Positions 17,417 through 26,929 of a stretch of 64,000 nt of DNA are shown here, one piece after another. Origin of the DNA: Flavobacterium sp. N3904 (GTDB taxonomy: Bacteria; Bacteroidota; Bacteroidia; Flavobacteriales; Flavobacteriaceae); contig NZ_CP110009.1 of the NCBI RefSeq assembly GCF_025947305.1, forward strand, positions 620,001 to 684,000, read 5' to 3'. Below the pieces are notes generated by a model. That model did no database searches, was not told the origin of the DNA, and worked only from the letters and a program-made list of their open reading frames with translations. Both the position numbers and the translations under genes were made by a program. The number at the start of each line of letters is the position of its first letter. Position 1 is the first letter of the stretch.

Positions 17417-18508
17417 TTAATTCCCTTTGTTTTTAAGTCCTAATTGATCGGTTATAAATGTCTTTTCGAGTGTGAAAGAAAACTCAGAACCAATACCAAA
17501 CTCACTTTCAACATATATTTTTTCTTTGTGGGCTTCTATAATATGTTTTACTATCGAAAGTCCCAAACCAGAACCGCCTTCAGAACGAGAACCACTTTTA
17601 TCAACTCTATAAAAACGTTCAAAAAGCCTTGAAATATTTTGCTTTTCTATTCCCTCGCCATTATCTGTAACCCTAACCAAAACCTTTTTGTTGGTTAGAT
17701 TGACAATTGAAACTTCGGTCAATCCTCCTTCTTTTCCATATTTTATGGAATTGACCAAAAGATTTTCTACCACTTGTTGAATTTTGTCTTTATCCCCGTT
17801 TACAAAAATGGGCTGAATATGATCGTTTTCAAAAGCCAACGTAATTTTCTTTTTATCCGCTTTCATTTCGAGCAAGTCAAATACATTTTGAATTAACTTT
17901 ACAATATCAAATTTTGCAAATTCTATATTTAAATCTCCCGATTCCAATTTAGTAATCATATCTAAATCTTCAACAATATAAATCAATCGTTCGACGCCTT
18001 TTTCGGCACGTTTTAAGTATTTTTTTCGAATTGATTTATCGTCCATGGCGCCGTCAATGAGGGTTGACAAATAACCTTGCACAGTAAATAATGGCGTTTT
18101 GAGCTCATGAGAAACATTTCCCAGAAATTCTCTCCTATATTCTTCACGAACTTGCAACATCTCAATTTCCAACTTTTTATCGGTGGCAAATTTCTTTACT
18201 TCTCGAGTCAAGGTTTCCATATCGGTTGTGATCGGTTGGTTTATAAAAGTACTCGACTCCAATAACGCCACATCATCATAGATTTTTTTGACTCTTCTAT
18301 AAATGAAGCGTTCCACTCTATATTGTAAAACAAAAAAGGAAAACACATAAACAAAGAACATGCAAATAAGCCCGAATAATAGCAAGGCACTGTATGCTGA
18401 TTTGAATAGTATTGCAGAAAGAATCATGCAAAAACCGGAAACAAATAAACTGATATACAATGCTGATTTTATAGCAAATTTGTAACTTTTTTTGAAATTA
18501 ATTTTCAT
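17417..18508 (-). CDS. PhoR-like sensor histidine kinase
   Basis: A membrane histidine kinase of 363 residues if it starts at 18508 (MKINFKKSYKF); the frame is open to an ATG at 18553, and I prefer the inner start because it directly precedes the first of two membrane helices. There is almost no periplasmic sensor region, as in PhoR, which senses through Pst/PhoU. DHp: NVSHELKTP (phospho-acceptor His). Catalytic domain: NLLVNSIKYG (N box), VTDNGEGI (G1), GGSGLGLSIVKHI (G2). It follows the response-regulator gene in the same direction; the neighbouring pst operon supports a phosphate role. Confidence 0.9.
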   Translation of the reverse strand: MKINFKKSYKFAIKSALYISLFVSGFCMILSAILFKSAYSALLLFGLICMFFVYVFSFFVLQYRVERFIYRRVKKIYDDVALLESSTFINQPITTDMETLTREVKKFATDKKLEIEMLQVREEYRREFLGNVSHELKTPLFTVQGYLSTLIDGAMDDKSIRKKYLKRAEKGVERLIYIVEDLDMITKLESGDLNIEFAKFDIVKLIQNVFDLLEMKADKKKITLAFENDHIQPIFVNGDKDKIQQVVENLLVNSIKYGKEGGLTEVSIVNLTNKKVLVRVTDNGEGIEKQNISRLFERFYRVDKSGSRSEGGSGLGLSIVKHIIEAHKEKIYVESEFGIGSEFSFTLEKTFITDQLGLKNKGN

Positions 18509-18580
18509 TATATATTTGGCAAACGAAAAATTATAATTAATAAAAAAAGACATATAAAGTCTTTTTTTGAGTATTGTTCT

Positions 18581-19264
18581 TTAAACTTCAAACTTATATC
18601 CTACCCCTTTTATAGTTTTAAAAAGATCTTCTCCAATTTTTTCGCGAAGTTTTCTAATATGTACATCGATAGTACGTCCACCAACCACCACATCATTTCC
18701 CCAAACTTTGTCCAGAATTTCTTCTCGTTTAAAAACTTTCCCTGGCTTTGAAGCCAGTAAATAGAAAAGTTCAAATTCCTTTCTTGGCAATGCTATTTCT
18801 ATATTGTCTTTTACAATTTTATACTCTTCACGATTGATTTCTATACCACCTACATTTAATGTTTCGCTGTTTTGTTCTTGTTCTTTCAATCTTCGTAACA
18901 AGGCTTTAACTTTACTGACCAACAATTTAGGTTTAATTGGCTTGGTAATATAATCATCTGCACCAGCATCAAACCCGGCCACTTGCGAGTAATCTTCACT
19001 TCTTGCGGTTAGAAAAGTGATGATCACATTATTCAATTCGGGAATTCTCCTAATATGCTCACAGGCTTCCATTCCATCCATTTCTGGCATCATGACATCC
19101 ATTATAATCAGACTTGGTAATTCTTTCTTAGCTTTTTCAATAGCGTCTTTACCATTGACTGCGGTAACAATTTGATATCCTTCTTGTGCCAAATTATAGC
19201 CTACAATTTCTAAAATATCTGGTTCATCGTCAACCAGAAGAATCTTGGTGTTTCTTTTCTTCAT
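18581..19264 (-). CDS. PhoB-like OmpR-family response regulator
   Basis: A 227-residue regulator with an N-terminal receiver (VDDEPD acidic pocket at residues 11-16, phospho-acceptor Asp56 in IIMDVMMPEMDG, Lys in YITKPIKP) and a C-terminal winged helix (about 130-227, with RTIDVHIRKLREKIG). It precedes the PhoR-like kinase gene and faces the TonB-receptor gene across a 237-bp region. Together with the adjacent pst operon this makes it the likely regulator that binds the 11-bp-periodic arrays. Confidence 0.92.
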   Translation of the reverse strand: MKKRNTKILLVDDEPDILEIVGYNLAQEGYQIVTAVNGKDAIEKAKKELPSLIIMDVMMPEMDGMEACEHIRRIPELNNVIITFLTARSEDYSQVAGFDAGADDYITKPIKPKLLVSKVKALLRRLKEQEQNSETLNVGGIEINREEYKIVKDNIEIALPRKEFELFYLLASKPGKVFKREEILDKVWGNDVVVGGRTIDVHIRKLREKIGEDLFKTIKGVGYKFEV

Positions 19265-19398
19265 AAAAATAGCAAAAATTAAGTTTCTCTATTGCATATT
19301 TACCCAAATGGGATGCAAAGCCTTTTTATTGCAATGTAAAAGTAATAATAAACCACAAGCTACAATACAAATAAAGCTGACTTAACCTTAATTTAATA

Positions 19399-19478
19399 TG
19401 TTAACTATTTCATAATAATTAACACATCGATTCATAACTTGGTGTTAACACTTGAAATATATTCCTGCCCTTTATTTG
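19399..19478 (+). promoter_or_regulatory. Possible second Pho box and promoter before the TonB receptor
   Basis: Units at 11-bp spacing start at 19399 (TGTTAA), 19410 (TCATAA), 19432 (TCATAA) and 19443 (TGTTAA), with one non-matching step at 19421. They are followed by TTG at 19452-19454 and TTTATTTG at 19471-19478, a fair -33/-7 pair. The array is weaker than the one before the porin. Its position between divergent genes would let it serve phoB as well. Confidence 0.4.
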
Positions 19479-19501
19479 CACAAAATTAAATACTACACAA
19501 A

Positions 19502-22297
19502 ATGAAATTAAAATTTCTATTCTTTACACTATTTATCTGCGCTATTAGTTTCTCACAAACTAAAGGAACAATTTCTGGTGTTTTATTAGACAAAGACTCA
19601 AACAACCAGGCTTTACCGTTTGCAAATGTATTGCTCAAAGGCACAAAAATTGGGGCAAATACAGATATAGATGGTAAATACAGTATTAGTATCGCGCCTG
19701 GAAATTATACCGTTCAATTTAGTTTTCTTGGATATGAATCATTAGAAATTCCTGTAACAGTTGTTGCAAACGAAACTGTAACCCTGAATAATTCAATAGG
19801 ATCTGGAAGCTACAAATTAAAAGATGTCGTTATCAAATCAAGCGGCGGTAGAGAAAAAGAAACTGCTTTATTATTGGATCAAAAAAATGCAGTTGTAATT
19901 AAGCAAAGTATCGGCGCACAGGAAATGTCCAGAAAAGGAGTAAGTAATGTAGCCGAAGGTTTGACCAAAATTACCGGAATTACAAGCGTGGGTAATCGTG
20001 GATTATTTGTACGTGGCCTTGAAGACCGTTACAACAATCTATTAATAAACGATTTGGCGACACCATCAAACAATCCGTATAACAAATACATTTCATTGGA
20101 TTTGTTCCCAACAGATATTGTGGGTGTAATTGATGTTTATAAAACATTCAACCCAAATATTTATGGAGATTTTGCTGGAGGAACATTCAATGTACAAACA
20201 ACAAAGGTATCCAAAAGCATCACCAAATTAAATATCGGAATAGGTTACACTACAAACAATAGTTTATCAGACTTCTTAATTGCCGAAGATGCCAATTCTA
20301 CAAAAGGTTTTTTTGGATTAACAGCCAATGATAGAAAATTGCCAACCGTTTTGGGAAATACGGCTACTGCCAATACATTAACTTCGCAACAATCTCTTGA
20401 TGCATTTAAAAACAGTGGTTTTAATGTTGCTGCTACAAAAAGCCCTTTAAATTCAAGCATTAGTTTTTTGAATGCCGAAAAATTTGACCTTACTCCAGAA
20501 AAAAGCTTATCCTATTTAGTTTCCCTATCTTTTGAAAACGACTTCAGTATAACAAATGGTGTTCAAAGAAATTTTACCAATAGTCCTACTGGTTTTGTTT
20601 ATGGCAGTGATTTCGTAACAACAGATTACACCTATCAAGCTTCCTTTACAGGATTATTGGGTTTAAATTATAATACAAAAAAATTAAAATTATCTTATAA
20701 TACAATTTACATTCAATCTTCTGCCAATTTGATTCAAGATCAATTTGGTATTCCAGATACCAGTACAGGAGCAAATAACTCTATATTAATCAGGACGAAT
20801 CAATTGGATGTTTCTTCCTATATAAACAACCAATTGCTTGGCGAATATGCACTTTCTGAAGATAAAAATCAAAAAATAAATGCAGGAATATCTTATGCCA
20901 TAACAAAATTTGACCAACCTGACAGAAAATTTTTCAGAGGATCATTATCTGGAGAAAATGACATAACAACTTCTATTGCGGCAAATAATTTTATTCGCCA
21001 ATATTTATCTATTGACAGCGATTACTATTTCTCAGGTTTGGCAGAGTACAATTATAAATTTGGAAAAGAAGAAAAAAACAAAAAAATAACAGTAGGATAT
21101 AACGGATACACTTCAAACATGGAATCTTCCTATCGATTTATAATTCCAAGCGTAGGTCCAAATTTTACCACACCTTTAAACCAACCAGATAATCAACTGA
21201 ATGGATATTTAACAAACAATATTTTTTCATTTAGAGAAAGTTCGAATGCAACATGGCAAGCAAAATTAAATCAAGGTGCCCATGCAGGATATGCCAACTT
21301 ATTATACAATTTTGACAATAAATGGGAAGTAAATGGCGGTTTACGAGTAGAAAATACTACTAGGCAAACACTATACAGAAAACCAGACTCTTTTGATGCA
21401 GATTTTACTGTAGTAGATTATAATAATTTGTATTTTTTACCAGCGTTAAACGTAAAATATAGTATTACTGAAAACTCAAATGCACGTTTTTCTGCAACCC
21501 AAACCTATACCACTCCAATTATTATGGAAGCCTATCCTATAGAATACATCAATGCCGATGGAACCTCTACTTTGGGCAATCCTTATTTAGAGAATAGCGA
21601 CAATTATAATGTAGATTTCAAATATGAGATTTTCCCAACGACCAAAGAACTATTTTCAGCGGGACTATTTGGAAAGAAAATAACAACTCCTATAGAACGT
21701 ACTTTTGTCGCAAATGCCTCCAACACAACCATTACAACTTATTTGAATTCAGACAGTGCCATATTGTATGGAGCAGAAATTGATTTTTTGTATGATTTAT
21801 CAAGAATTAACAAAGCTTTGGACAAATTTTCATGGGGTTTCAATACTTCATTGTTATATTCACAAGTTAAAGTTGCACCTACTTACATAAACTCTCAAGG
21901 CGACTCATCGCAATCAATAGAAACACATCAAGTAAGAGAACTTCAAGGTGCTTCAAAATACATCATCAATTCCGATTTAAAATATCAATTTGATTTTAGC
22001 TCAGAATGGAGCAACACAATTTCATTAGTCTACTCTACTTTTGCAAAAAGAATTTATGCAGTTGGAACTGGGCACATGGACAATATTTATGAATTACCTG
22101 TAACCAAACTGGATTTTGTTTGGGGAAGTAAAGTATCCAAAAATATTGATTTAAAATTTTCAGTTCAAAACATACTTAATCCAGACATTACATTTGAACA
22201 AGGAAATAACGGAGATTCACCATTACTGAATGATTCAACAATACGTAATTACAAAACAGGAGTGAGTTTCTCACTAAATTTAGGATATACATTTTAA
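19502..22297 (+). CDS. TonB-dependent receptor with CarboxypepD_reg-like N-domain
   Basis: A 931-residue outer-membrane receptor. Signal peptide MKLKFLFFTLFICAISFSQ is followed by a carboxypeptidase-regulatory-like domain (about residues 22-105, with DIDGKYSISIAPGNYTVQFSFLGYE). The plug (about 125-235) contains VSNVAEGLTKITGITSVGNRGLFVRGLEDRYN, and the 22-strand barrel ends in SLNLGYTF. It takes up a substrate using TonB energy. Adjacency to phoB/phoR, the periodic array upstream and the downstream lipoprotein suggest a phosphate-starvation uptake system for a phosphorus compound; the substrate is not visible. It is not a SusC type, since no SusD partner follows. Confidence 0.9.
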   Translation: MKLKFLFFTLFICAISFSQTKGTISGVLLDKDSNNQALPFANVLLKGTKIGANTDIDGKYSISIAPGNYTVQFSFLGYESLEIPVTVVANETVTLNNSIGSGSYKLKDVVIKSSGGREKETALLLDQKNAVVIKQSIGAQEMSRKGVSNVAEGLTKITGITSVGNRGLFVRGLEDRYNNLLINDLATPSNNPYNKYISLDLFPTDIVGVIDVYKTFNPNIYGDFAGGTFNVQTTKVSKSITKLNIGIGYTTNNSLSDFLIAEDANSTKGFFGLTANDRKLPTVLGNTATANTLTSQQSLDAFKNSGFNVAATKSPLNSSISFLNAEKFDLTPEKSLSYLVSLSFENDFSITNGVQRNFTNSPTGFVYGSDFVTTDYTYQASFTGLLGLNYNTKKLKLSYNTIYIQSSANLIQDQFGIPDTSTGANNSILIRTNQLDVSSYINNQLLGEYALSEDKNQKINAGISYAITKFDQPDRKFFRGSLSGENDITTSIAANNFIRQYLSIDSDYYFSGLAEYNYKFGKEEKNKKITVGYNGYTSNMESSYRFIIPSVGPNFTTPLNQPDNQLNGYLTNNIFSFRESSNATWQAKLNQGAHAGYANLLYNFDNKWEVNGGLRVENTTRQTLYRKPDSFDADFTVVDYNNLYFLPALNVKYSITENSNARFSATQTYTTPIIMEAYPIEYINADGTSTLGNPYLENSDNYNVDFKYEIFPTTKELFSAGLFGKKITTPIERTFVANASNTTITTYLNSDSAILYGAEIDFLYDLSRINKALDKFSWGFNTSLLYSQVKVAPTYINSQGDSSQSIETHQVRELQGASKYIINSDLKYQFDFSSEWSNTISLVYSTFAKRIYAVGTGHMDNIYELPVTKLDFVWGSKVSKNIDLKFSVQNILNPDITFEQGNNGDSPLLNDSTIRNYKTGVSFSLNLGYTF

Positions 22298-22315
22298 ATA
22301 GTTACCAATCAAACC

Positions 22316-22343
22316 AAAAGCCTCTAATTCTTTAGGGGCTTTT
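22316..22343 (+). terminator. Terminator after the TonB receptor
   Basis: Arms AAAAGCCTCTAA and TTAGGGGCTTTT pair through one G-U. It lies 19 nt after the receptor stop, so the lipoprotein may depend on readthrough or its own promoter. Confidence 0.75.
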
Positions 22344-22364
22344 CTACTTATAGAAACTCCTTTC

Positions 22365-22382
22365 TTAACATTAAAATTACAT
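22365..22382 (+). promoter_or_regulatory. Weak two-unit Pho-like repeat before lipoprotein
   Basis: TTAACAT at 22365 and ATTACAT at 22376 share the ACAT end at 11-bp spacing, in the unit orientation seen before the porin. Only two units, so this could be chance in AT-rich DNA. Confidence 0.2.
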
Positions 22383-22553
22383 TTAGGAATGCTTTTAGTA
22401 ACTTTTTTGTAATAATTAGGTAACCTCTGTGTGATACTCTCGAAGTACTTTTGGCATATAAAATTAAGATATCGCAGACAAAAAAAGATAAAAAACTGCG
22501 ACACCATTTTTTCAAAAAAATAAAACAAAAAACAAAAAACAAAAACACAAATT

Positions 22554-23972
22554 ATGAAAACAAAATTTTTAGCTTTTGCAATGTCTTTAGGCTTATTATT
22601 TGCATCATGTAGCAGCGATGACAATAACACGCCAGCAACAGTAGCGCCATTAACAGGTATAGAAAGCATTATTGTAGGTGCTACAACTACTTTTACTAGT
22701 ACAACTACAGGCGGAACTTTTACAAGCGCAACTCCAGCAGTAGCAACAGTTAATGCTACAACAGGAGTTATAACAGGGGTATCTGTTGGGTCTTCTGTAA
22801 TTACCTATACAGTACCAAATACAGCAGGACCAGTAACTAGAACAGTAACTGTAACGGCAATTCCAGCAGCAACAGGAGAAATTACAGGGACATTTACAGC
22901 AAACAAAACTTTTGTTTACGGTAATTACACTTTAAAAGGGGTTGTGAAAATTGCAGATGGTGTAACTGTAACTTTTGAAGCTGGATCTACAATTACATGT
23001 ACAAAAACAACAGGTGACAACGCATTTGTTGTATTGAAAGGCGGAAAATTAATCATCAATGGCACAGCAGACAAACCAGTAGTATTTACAGAATCTTCAA
23101 AAACACCTGGTTCTTGGGGAGGTATTATAATGTATGGAGACGCACCAATTAAAGCTATTGGTGGTGTAACTAACTCAACTTCTGAAGATGGAAATGCATT
23201 ACCTTACGGTGGAACAAATGCAGCTCACAATGGTGGTTCATTGAATTATGTAAGAGTAGAATATGCTGGGTCAAAATTAGGCGACGGAAACAAAGAAAAT
23301 AATGGATTTACTTTTTATTCTTGTGGTTCTGGAACAACATTAGACCACTTAGTTTCTTATAAGGGTGCTGATGACGGTTTTGAATTTTTTGGTGGGACTG
23401 TAAGTATGACCAATGCTATCTCTTACGGCAATACTGATGATGCTTTTGACTGGCAAGATGGATGGCAAGGTCAAAACAATAGTAACTGGTACGCTTACCA
23501 AACAGGTAAAGGAAACTACGGTATGGAAATTGAATGTTCTAACAACGACAATGCATTCTGGCCAAAAGTTACAAATATCACATTAAAAAGAGCAGCAGGA
23601 ACAACTCCAGAAGCTATAGGTGACATTCAAATTGATGCTTTCCAATTCAAAAAAGAAGCTAATGGAGACTATAGTAACATCATCATTGATGGATATGCAA
23701 ACTATACAGAAGGAACAACTACTTATACTGCTGCAGCTTGTAAAATCCAAGATGTTGCAACAAATACCGATCAAGTAAATACTTCTAAAATTAAAATGAC
23801 AAATGTTACTATTACTAATACAGGAACAAACATACTAGGCGCAACTATTGGTGGTATTCCTCTTACAGTTGCTTTCCCAGCAGGTCAATTTGTGACTAGC
23901 ACCAATGCAACAGGAGCTTCATTAACAAATGGAGCATGGTCTACTGTAGATGGAAATACATTACTTAAATAA
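22554..23972 (+). CDS. Surface lipoprotein with Ig-like (BIG2) domain and beta-helix-like body
   Basis: A 472-residue lipoprotein. The signal ends LLFASC followed by SSDDNN, a lipobox whose acidic +2 region resembles flavobacterial surface-export signals. Residues about 30-105 form a bacterial Ig-like (BIG2) domain (TPAVATVNATTGVITGVSVGSSVITYTV). The rest (about 110-470) has the Gly/Asn-rich short-strand pattern of a right-handed parallel beta-helix (VKIADGVTVTFEAGSTITC, GADDGFEFFGGTV, NTDDAFDWQDGW). DD-rich turns could bind cations. It lies downstream of the receptor on the same strand and may capture its ligand at the surface. Exact function unknown. Confidence 0.8.
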   Translation: MKTKFLAFAMSLGLLFASCSSDDNNTPATVAPLTGIESIIVGATTTFTSTTTGGTFTSATPAVATVNATTGVITGVSVGSSVITYTVPNTAGPVTRTVTVTAIPAATGEITGTFTANKTFVYGNYTLKGVVKIADGVTVTFEAGSTITCTKTTGDNAFVVLKGGKLIINGTADKPVVFTESSKTPGSWGGIIMYGDAPIKAIGGVTNSTSEDGNALPYGGTNAAHNGGSLNYVRVEYAGSKLGDGNKENNGFTFYSCGSGTTLDHLVSYKGADDGFEFFGGTVSMTNAISYGNTDDAFDWQDGWQGQNNSNWYAYQTGKGNYGMEIECSNNDNAFWPKVTNITLKRAAGTTPEAIGDIQIDAFQFKKEANGDYSNIIIDGYANYTEGTTTYTAAACKIQDVATNTDQVNTSKIKMTNVTITNTGTNILGATIGGIPLTVAFPAGQFVTSTNATGASLTNGAWSTVDGNTLLK

Positions 23973-23992
23973 TAAACAAGTTTGAATTAGTA

Positions 23993-24023
23993 AAAATACC
24001 TCTCAAAATTTGAGAGGTATTTT
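23993..24023 (+). terminator. Terminator after the lipoprotein
   Basis: Arms AAAATACCTCTCAAA and TTTGAGAGGTATTTT with a minimal loop, followed by a T run. Confidence 0.88.
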
Positions 24024-24065
24024 TTTTATAACAATATTTTTTATTATATTTACTATCAACTTACA

Positions 24066-24410
24066 ATGCTAATGGCAAAAAACTACTTTTATATCACACT
24101 TTTATTGGCTATTTTCTTCACTACTGCTGCAAGCGCACAAGATAGTAAGCAATCGTCAAACATACAAGAAAACACTTCAATAGAAGGGTTGAATTTGTAT
24201 CCAAATCCTGTGACTACTGGAAAAGTGTACATTTCATCAAAAAACGATTTAGAAAAAGAAATTATTATTTTTGACGTTTTAGGTAAGAAAGTGTTACAAA
24301 CCATAATTTACACCAAAGAACTTAATGTTTCGAACCTTTCTCCTGGTGTTTATATCATTAAAATCACCGAAGAAAATGCAACTAGCAGTAGAAAATTAAT
24401 AGTCAGGTAA
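24066..24410 (+). CDS. Mini-protein consisting mainly of a T9SS type A sorting domain
   Basis: A 114-residue protein. A signal peptide (ending AASAQ, about residue 25) is followed by a short linker and a complete type A C-terminal sorting domain (about residues 43-114). The diagnostic pieces are LNLYPNPVTTGKVYI, FDVLGKKVLQ, LSPGVYIIKI and the final RKLIVR. In known type IX secretion this domain targets a large N-terminal passenger, but here there is no passenger. An alternative start (MAKNYF) two codons in is possible. Third gene of the receptor-lipoprotein group. It may be a remnant, or a small secreted or cell-anchored factor; I cannot decide from sequence. Confidence 0.88.
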   Translation: MLMAKNYFYITLLLAIFFTTAASAQDSKQSSNIQENTSIEGLNLYPNPVTTGKVYISSKNDLEKEIIIFDVLGKKVLQTIIYTKELNVSNLSPGVYIIKITEENATSSRKLIVR

Positions 24411-24429
24411 ATTCTGTTAATTATATTAT

Positions 24430-24459
24430 AAAGTCCCAAGTGATTGGAACTTTTTTTTT
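24430..24459 (+). terminator. Terminator after the T9SS mini-protein
   Basis: AAAGTCCCAA / TTGGAACTTT arms with one mismatch and a 4-nt loop, followed by nine T residues. Confidence 0.7.
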
Positions 24460-24511
24460 GAGTACTGTTTTCAGACTTAAAAAATTCTCCAAATAGGTTT
24501 AGAATTAGTAA

Positions 24512-24519
24512 TATCTTTG
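24512..24519 (+). promoter_or_regulatory. -7 promoter element for the LuxE-like gene
   Basis: TATCTTTG (then C) is an exact TAnnTTTG match 13 nt before the TTG start at 24533. The implied leader is only a few nucleotides. Confidence 0.55.
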
Positions 24520-24532
24520 CAAAAAAAAGAAC

Positions 24533-25513
24533 TTGATTTCATCCAGCGATATATTTACCCTTTCGAGTCAGAAGCAATTTGAAAAAATTGCCTTAAAAGT
24601 ATTCCGATTTCAATATGAAAACAACTTAGTGTATCAAGAATTTTGTGATTTATTGAAAACAAATCCACAAAAAGTAAAATCGATACAACAAATCCCTTTT
24701 TTGCCGATTCAGTTCTTCAAAAGTCATAATGTTATTTCAAACAACAATCCAATTGAAGCGACTTTTTCCAGTAGCGGAACAACAGGGTCCATCACCAGTA
24801 GGCATTTGGTGACCGATGTTTCCATTTACGAAGAAAGTTACCGCAAGGGGTTTTCTCAATTTTATGGGAACATTGAAGATTATGTGGTTCTGGCTTTGCT
24901 CCCCTCCTATCTGGAAAGAGAAGGTTCCTCTTTAATTTATATGGTGGAAGATTTAATACAACTCACAAACCACAGCAAAAGCGGCTTTTACCTCAACAAT
25001 CACGATGAACTAATTCAAAAACTAATTGAATTAGACCAAGCAGGACAAAATGTAATTCTGATTGGCGTTACTTATGCTTTATTGGATTTAATCGAAAAAA
25101 ACAAATTCCAACTACAACATACCATTATCATTGAAACTGGCGGAATGAAAGGCAAGCGTAAAGAAATGATTCGCGAGGAATTGCACGAACAGTTATGCGA
25201 AGGTTTTGGAGTTAGAGCCATCCATTCGGAATACGGTATGACTGAACTGCTTTCGCAAGCTTATTCTTTAGGAAACGGCGTATTTGAATGCCCTTCTTGG
25301 ATGCAAATACACATTCGCGACACCGAAGATGCACTAACCTATATAAACGACGGCAAAACAGGCGGAATTAACGTTATCGACCTAGCCAACATCAATTCCT
25401 GTTCGTTTATTGCTACGCAAGATTTGGGCAAAAAATATCCCAATACCACTTTCGAAGTATTGGGACGTTTTGATAATTCTGATATTCGGGGTTGTAATTT
25501 GATGGTTGTTTAA
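24533..25513 (+). CDS. LuxE-like acyl-protein synthetase / AMP-binding family
   Basis: A 326-residue cytoplasmic protein related to LuxE acyl-protein synthetase, in the adenylating superfamily. The ATP-binding loop is SSSGTTGS (about residues 80-87); later motifs are IIIETGGMKGKR and HSEYGMTELLSQAY, matching the A5-like region of adenylate-forming enzymes. The start is a TTG giving MISSSDIF, fixed by the -7 element just upstream. No luciferase or reductase partner is adjacent, so bioluminescence is not implied; it more likely activates a carboxylic acid for a flavobacterial pathway that cannot be named here. Confidence 0.78.
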   Translation: MISSSDIFTLSSQKQFEKIALKVFRFQYENNLVYQEFCDLLKTNPQKVKSIQQIPFLPIQFFKSHNVISNNNPIEATFSSSGTTGSITSRHLVTDVSIYEESYRKGFSQFYGNIEDYVVLALLPSYLEREGSSLIYMVEDLIQLTNHSKSGFYLNNHDELIQKLIELDQAGQNVILIGVTYALLDLIEKNKFQLQHTIIIETGGMKGKRKEMIREELHEQLCEGFGVRAIHSEYGMTELLSQAYSLGNGVFECPSWMQIHIRDTEDALTYINDGKTGGINVIDLANINSCSFIATQDLGKKYPNTTFEVLGRFDNSDIRGCNLMVV

Positions 25514-25518
25514 AAACG

Positions 25519-25582
25519 TTAAATCGGTTATTTGTTGAATCGGTTAAACGAATAAACGATTTACCGATTAAACATATAAAAC
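25519..25582. repeat. AATCGGTTAA / ATAAACGATTTA repeat cluster downstream of tyrS
   Basis: Several copies of AAATCGGTTA and AATAAACGATTTA, including an AATCGGT/ACCGATT hairpin. It separates the convergent luxE-like and tyrS genes and may act as their terminator. A related cluster lies upstream of tyrS in inverted orientation. Confidence 0.55.
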
Positions 25583-25584
25583 AG

Positions 25585-26883
25585 TTAAACAATCCTAATC
25601 ACAAAATAATTTTTCTTCCCACTCTGCAACAATACAAATTGATTGTTAATCAAATCTTTGGTCGAAAGCACAAAGGTTTCGTTTACTTTTTCTTTGTTCA
25701 CCGAAATAGAATTGGCTGTTAATGCTCTTCTTGCCTCACCATTTGACTTGAAAAATCCTGTCTTTTCATTCAAAACTTGAACGATATCCAATCCTGCTTC
25801 AACGTCACTTTTTGAAATTTCGGCTTGAGGAACTCCGTCAAAAACTTCCAAAAAAGTGGTTTCATCCAATTGTTTCAAATCGTCGGCAGTTGCATTTCCA
25901 AAAAGAATATTGGAAGCTTTAATCGCTTTCTCCAGTTCTTCAGCTGAATGTACAAAAACAGTTAACTCTTCGGCTAATTTTCTTTGTAAAATTCTTAAAT
26001 GCGGTGCTACTTTATGTTCTTCAATCAGAGAGTCAATTGTTTCTTTATCTAAGAAAGTAAAGATTTTGATATACTTTTCGGCATCAACATCAGTGGTGTT
26101 CAACCAAAATTGGTAAAATTTATACACCGAAGTTTTATCTGCCGTCAACCATACATTCCCACCTTCGGATTTTCCAAATTTAGAACCATCCGCTTTGGTG
26201 ATTAACGGACAGGTCATTGCAAAAGCCTTGGCTTCTTCTCCAACGTTCATACGACGCACTAATTCAGTTCCAGTAGTGATATTTCCCCATTGATCTGAAC
26301 CTCCCATTTGTAACAAACAATTGTATTCTTTATGCAAGTGATAAAAATCGTACCCTTGAATCAATTGGTATGTAAACTCTGTAAACGACATTCCTTCACC
26401 TTCTCCAGACAATCTTTTCTTTACAGAATCTTTGGCCATCATATAATTTACCGTGATACGTTTACCTACATCACGGGCAAAATTGATAAATGACAAGCCT
26501 TTCATCCAATCGTAATTATTAACTAAAACCGGAGCATTTGCAGCAGTATCATTAAAATCTAAAAAGCGCGACAAAACACTTTTAATCCCTTCAACATTAT
26601 GGTTTAAAGTAGCTTCATCCAATAAATTACGCTCATCCGATTTCCCGGAAGGATCTCCAATCATTCCAGTTGCACCACCTACCAAAGCAATGGGTTTGTG
26701 CCCAAAATTTTTGAGGTGAACCAATAAAATTATCGGCACCAAACTACCAATATGCAAAGAATCTGACGTGGGATCAAATCCAATGTAGGTAGTTGTCATT
26801 TCTTTTAAAAGTTGCTCTTCGGTTCCTGGCATGATATCGTGTACTAAACCACGCCATTGTAATTCGGAAATAATATTTTTCAT
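25585..26883 (-). CDS. tyrS: Tyrosyl-tRNA synthetase
   Basis: A 432-residue class I aminoacyl-tRNA synthetase that charges tRNA-Tyr. The HIGH-type motif is HIGSLVPI (about residues 41-48) and the KMSKS-type motif is KFGKSEGG. The C-terminal S4-like RNA-binding domain begins around residue 365 ([19 protein letters not shown]). Length is normal. A -7 element lies at 26904-26911. It is flanked on both sides by related low-complexity repeats. Confidence 0.97.
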   Translation of the reverse strand: MKNIISELQWRGLVHDIMPGTEEQLLKEMTTTYIGFDPTSDSLHIGSLVPIILLVHLKNFGHKPIALVGGATGMIGDPSGKSDERNLLDEATLNHNVEGIKSVLSRFLDFNDTAANAPVLVNNYDWMKGLSFINFARDVGKRITVNYMMAKDSVKKRLSGEGEGMSFTEFTYQLIQGYDFYHLHKEYNCLLQMGGSDQWGNITTGTELVRRMNVGEEAKAFAMTCPLITKADGSKFGKSEGGNVWLTADKTSVYKFYQFWLNTTDVDAEKYIKIFTFLDKETIDSLIEEHKVAPHLRILQRKLAEELTVFVHSAEELEKAIKASNILFGNATADDLKQLDETTFLEVFDGVPQAEISKSDVEAGLDIVQVLNEKTGFFKSNGEARRALTANSISVNKEKVNETFVLSTKDLINNQFVLLQSGKKNYFVIRIV

Positions 26884-26903
26884 TTATAATAATCAATTTT
26901 GGG

Positions 26904-26911
26904 CAAAGATA
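26904..26911 (-). promoter_or_regulatory. -7 promoter element for tyrS
   Basis: On the minus strand it reads TATCTTTG then C, an exact consensus match, 20 nt upstream of the tyrS start. Confidence 0.6.
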
Positions 26912-26929
26912 AAATTTAATGTTGATTTG

